In this document: positions 63,545 to 64,000 of the stretch, piece after piece
Position numbering within the stretch: the first letter of the stretch is position 1
Layout of the letters: the number at the start of each line of letters is the position of its first letter
Source: Pseudomonas azerbaijanoccidentalis
GTDB taxonomy: Bacteria; Pseudomonadota; Gammaproteobacteria; Pseudomonadales; Pseudomonadaceae
Assembly: GCF_019145495.1 (NCBI RefSeq)
Contig: NZ_JAHSTU010000001.1
Coordinates: 1,178,001 to 1,242,000 of the forward strand
Length of the DNA: 64,000 bases
Direction of reading: 5' to 3'
Translations under genes and position numbers: made by a program
The notes under the pieces: model-generated
Seen by the model: the letters and a program-made list of their open reading frames with translations, nothing else
Database searches by the model: none
Told to the model about the DNA's origin: nothing

Positions 63545-63625
63545 TGTAGGAGCTGCCGAAGGCTGCGATCTTTTGATTTGCTTTTTAGACAAGATCAAAA
63601 GATCGCAGCCTACGGCAGCTCCTAC
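63545..63625. repeat. Palindromic intergenic repeat (GTAGGAGCTG family)
   Basis: TGTAGGAGCTGCCGAAGGCTG and its inverse flank AAGATCAAAAGATC between benR and the benA promoter. Confidence 0.85.
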
Positions 63626-63638
63626 GGGGGATATTGAT

Positions 63639-64000
63639 TCAGTGACGGCGCTTGAGGGTATCGGACGGCAATTCACCGAACTGCTTGCGGTAGCTGTCGG
63701 AGAACCGCCCCAGGTGCAGGAAGCCGTAGTCCATCGCCACTTCCGTGACATTTCGCACGTTGCAGGTCGGATCGCTCAGGCAGGCGTTGATACGCTCCAG
63801 GCGTTTTTGGCGCAGGTAGTTTTTCGGTGTAACGCCGGCATTGCGCTCGAACAGCCCATACAGCGAGCGCAGGCTCATGTGTGCCTGGCGCGCCAGTTCT
63901 TCGCTGTCGATGTCTTGCTTGAGGTTATTGGCGATGTAATCGGCAATCGCCTCGAAGGTGGCGGTCTGCGAGCCCAGTTCGAGGCGGCAGACATTGGTTT
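63639..64000 (-). CDS. benR: BenR, AraC/XylS-family activator (C-terminal part only)
   Basis: Only the C-terminal 120 residues are inside the window; the gene runs off the right edge. They hold both AraC helix-turn-helix units: SEELARQAHMSLRSLYGLF, then VRNVTEVAMDYGFLHLGRFSDSYRKQFGELPSDTL, the XylS/BenR form. It binds benzoate and activates the ben promoter, whose two boxes lie 3' of this gene's end. AntR is a close relative, but the benD gene and boxes favour BenR. Confidence 0.88.
   Translation of the reverse strand, partial: TNVCRLELGSQTATFEAIADYIANNLKQDIDSEELARQAHMSLRSLYGLFERNAGVTPKNYLRQKRLERINACLSDPTCNVRNVTEVAMDYGFLHLGRFSDSYRKQFGELPSDTLKRRH

Noticed and set aside
1..64000. CRISPR array, rRNA or tRNA genes
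   Set aside because: No spaced direct repeats or tRNA-like cloverleaf or rRNA sequence was seen when reading both strands.

Overview
The window looks like the chromosome of a fluorescens-group Pseudomonas. It is GC-rich, and its intergenic gaps carry two palindromic repeat families typical of that group: GTGGGAGCGGGCTTGCCCGC (REP) and GTAGGAGCTGCCG...GATCTTTTGATC. The gene families (BenR, DctA, MocR, NodT-type efflux) fit as well. I see no rRNA, tRNA, CRISPR, phage or transposase. Most of the window is accessory catabolism of aromatic and amine compounds, many of them plant-derived.

Layout. 1-7.7 kb: the end of an MscS channel, a FeaB-like phenylacetaldehyde dehydrogenase, a small cytochrome c, a porin and a chemoreceptor. 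7.8-10.4 kb: an AT-rich islet with a stand-alone PheS-like ligase, divergent from a 33-residue peptide gene and an M29 aminopeptidase-like gene. This is the best candidate for an undescribed system. 10.6-14.2 kb: permease, PLP phospho-lyase-like aminotransferase and APH-fold kinase, read as an ethanolamine or hydroxylysine route. 14.3-25.6 kb: a complete iac (indole-3-acetic acid degradation) set, interrupted by feaR and bracketed by a FixJ-like regulator and a soluble FixL-like kinase. 25.8-29.3 kb: the aau operon for aromatic amine dehydrogenase with its cytochrome c. 29.3-37.2 kb: Mug glycosylase, TetR, an EmrAB/OMF efflux operon with an aldo/keto reductase, and a LysR regulator.

37.6-47.6 kb: a seven-gene minus-strand block with a Rieske oxygenase, aldehyde dehydrogenase, rubredoxin-rubredoxin reductase fusion, DadA-like oxidase, EutQ-like cupin, MFS and BCCT transporters, plus a LysR regulator. 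It probably degrades a quaternary or methylated amine. 47.8-51.4 kb: DctA, a tartrate/D-malate dehydrogenase and its LysR regulator. 51.4-59.6 kb: small stress and housekeeping genes (SMR exporter, AhpD-like with MocR, AzoR, LOG, Ohr, NADH dehydrogenase-like with Rrf2, Nudix). 59.6-64 kb: benABCD and the C-terminal part of benR, with two textbook BenR/XylS half-sites before benA.

How it fits together. Amine dehydrogenase would turn tryptamine, tyramine or phenylethylamine into aldehydes, the FeaB-like enzyme would make the acids (including indole-3-acetate), and the iac enzymes would take indole-3-acetate to catechol. The ben genes make catechol from benzoate. No catechol ring-cleavage genes lie in the window, so these routes must drain into genes elsewhere. 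All functions are assigned by reading sequences against remembered families; no search was run.
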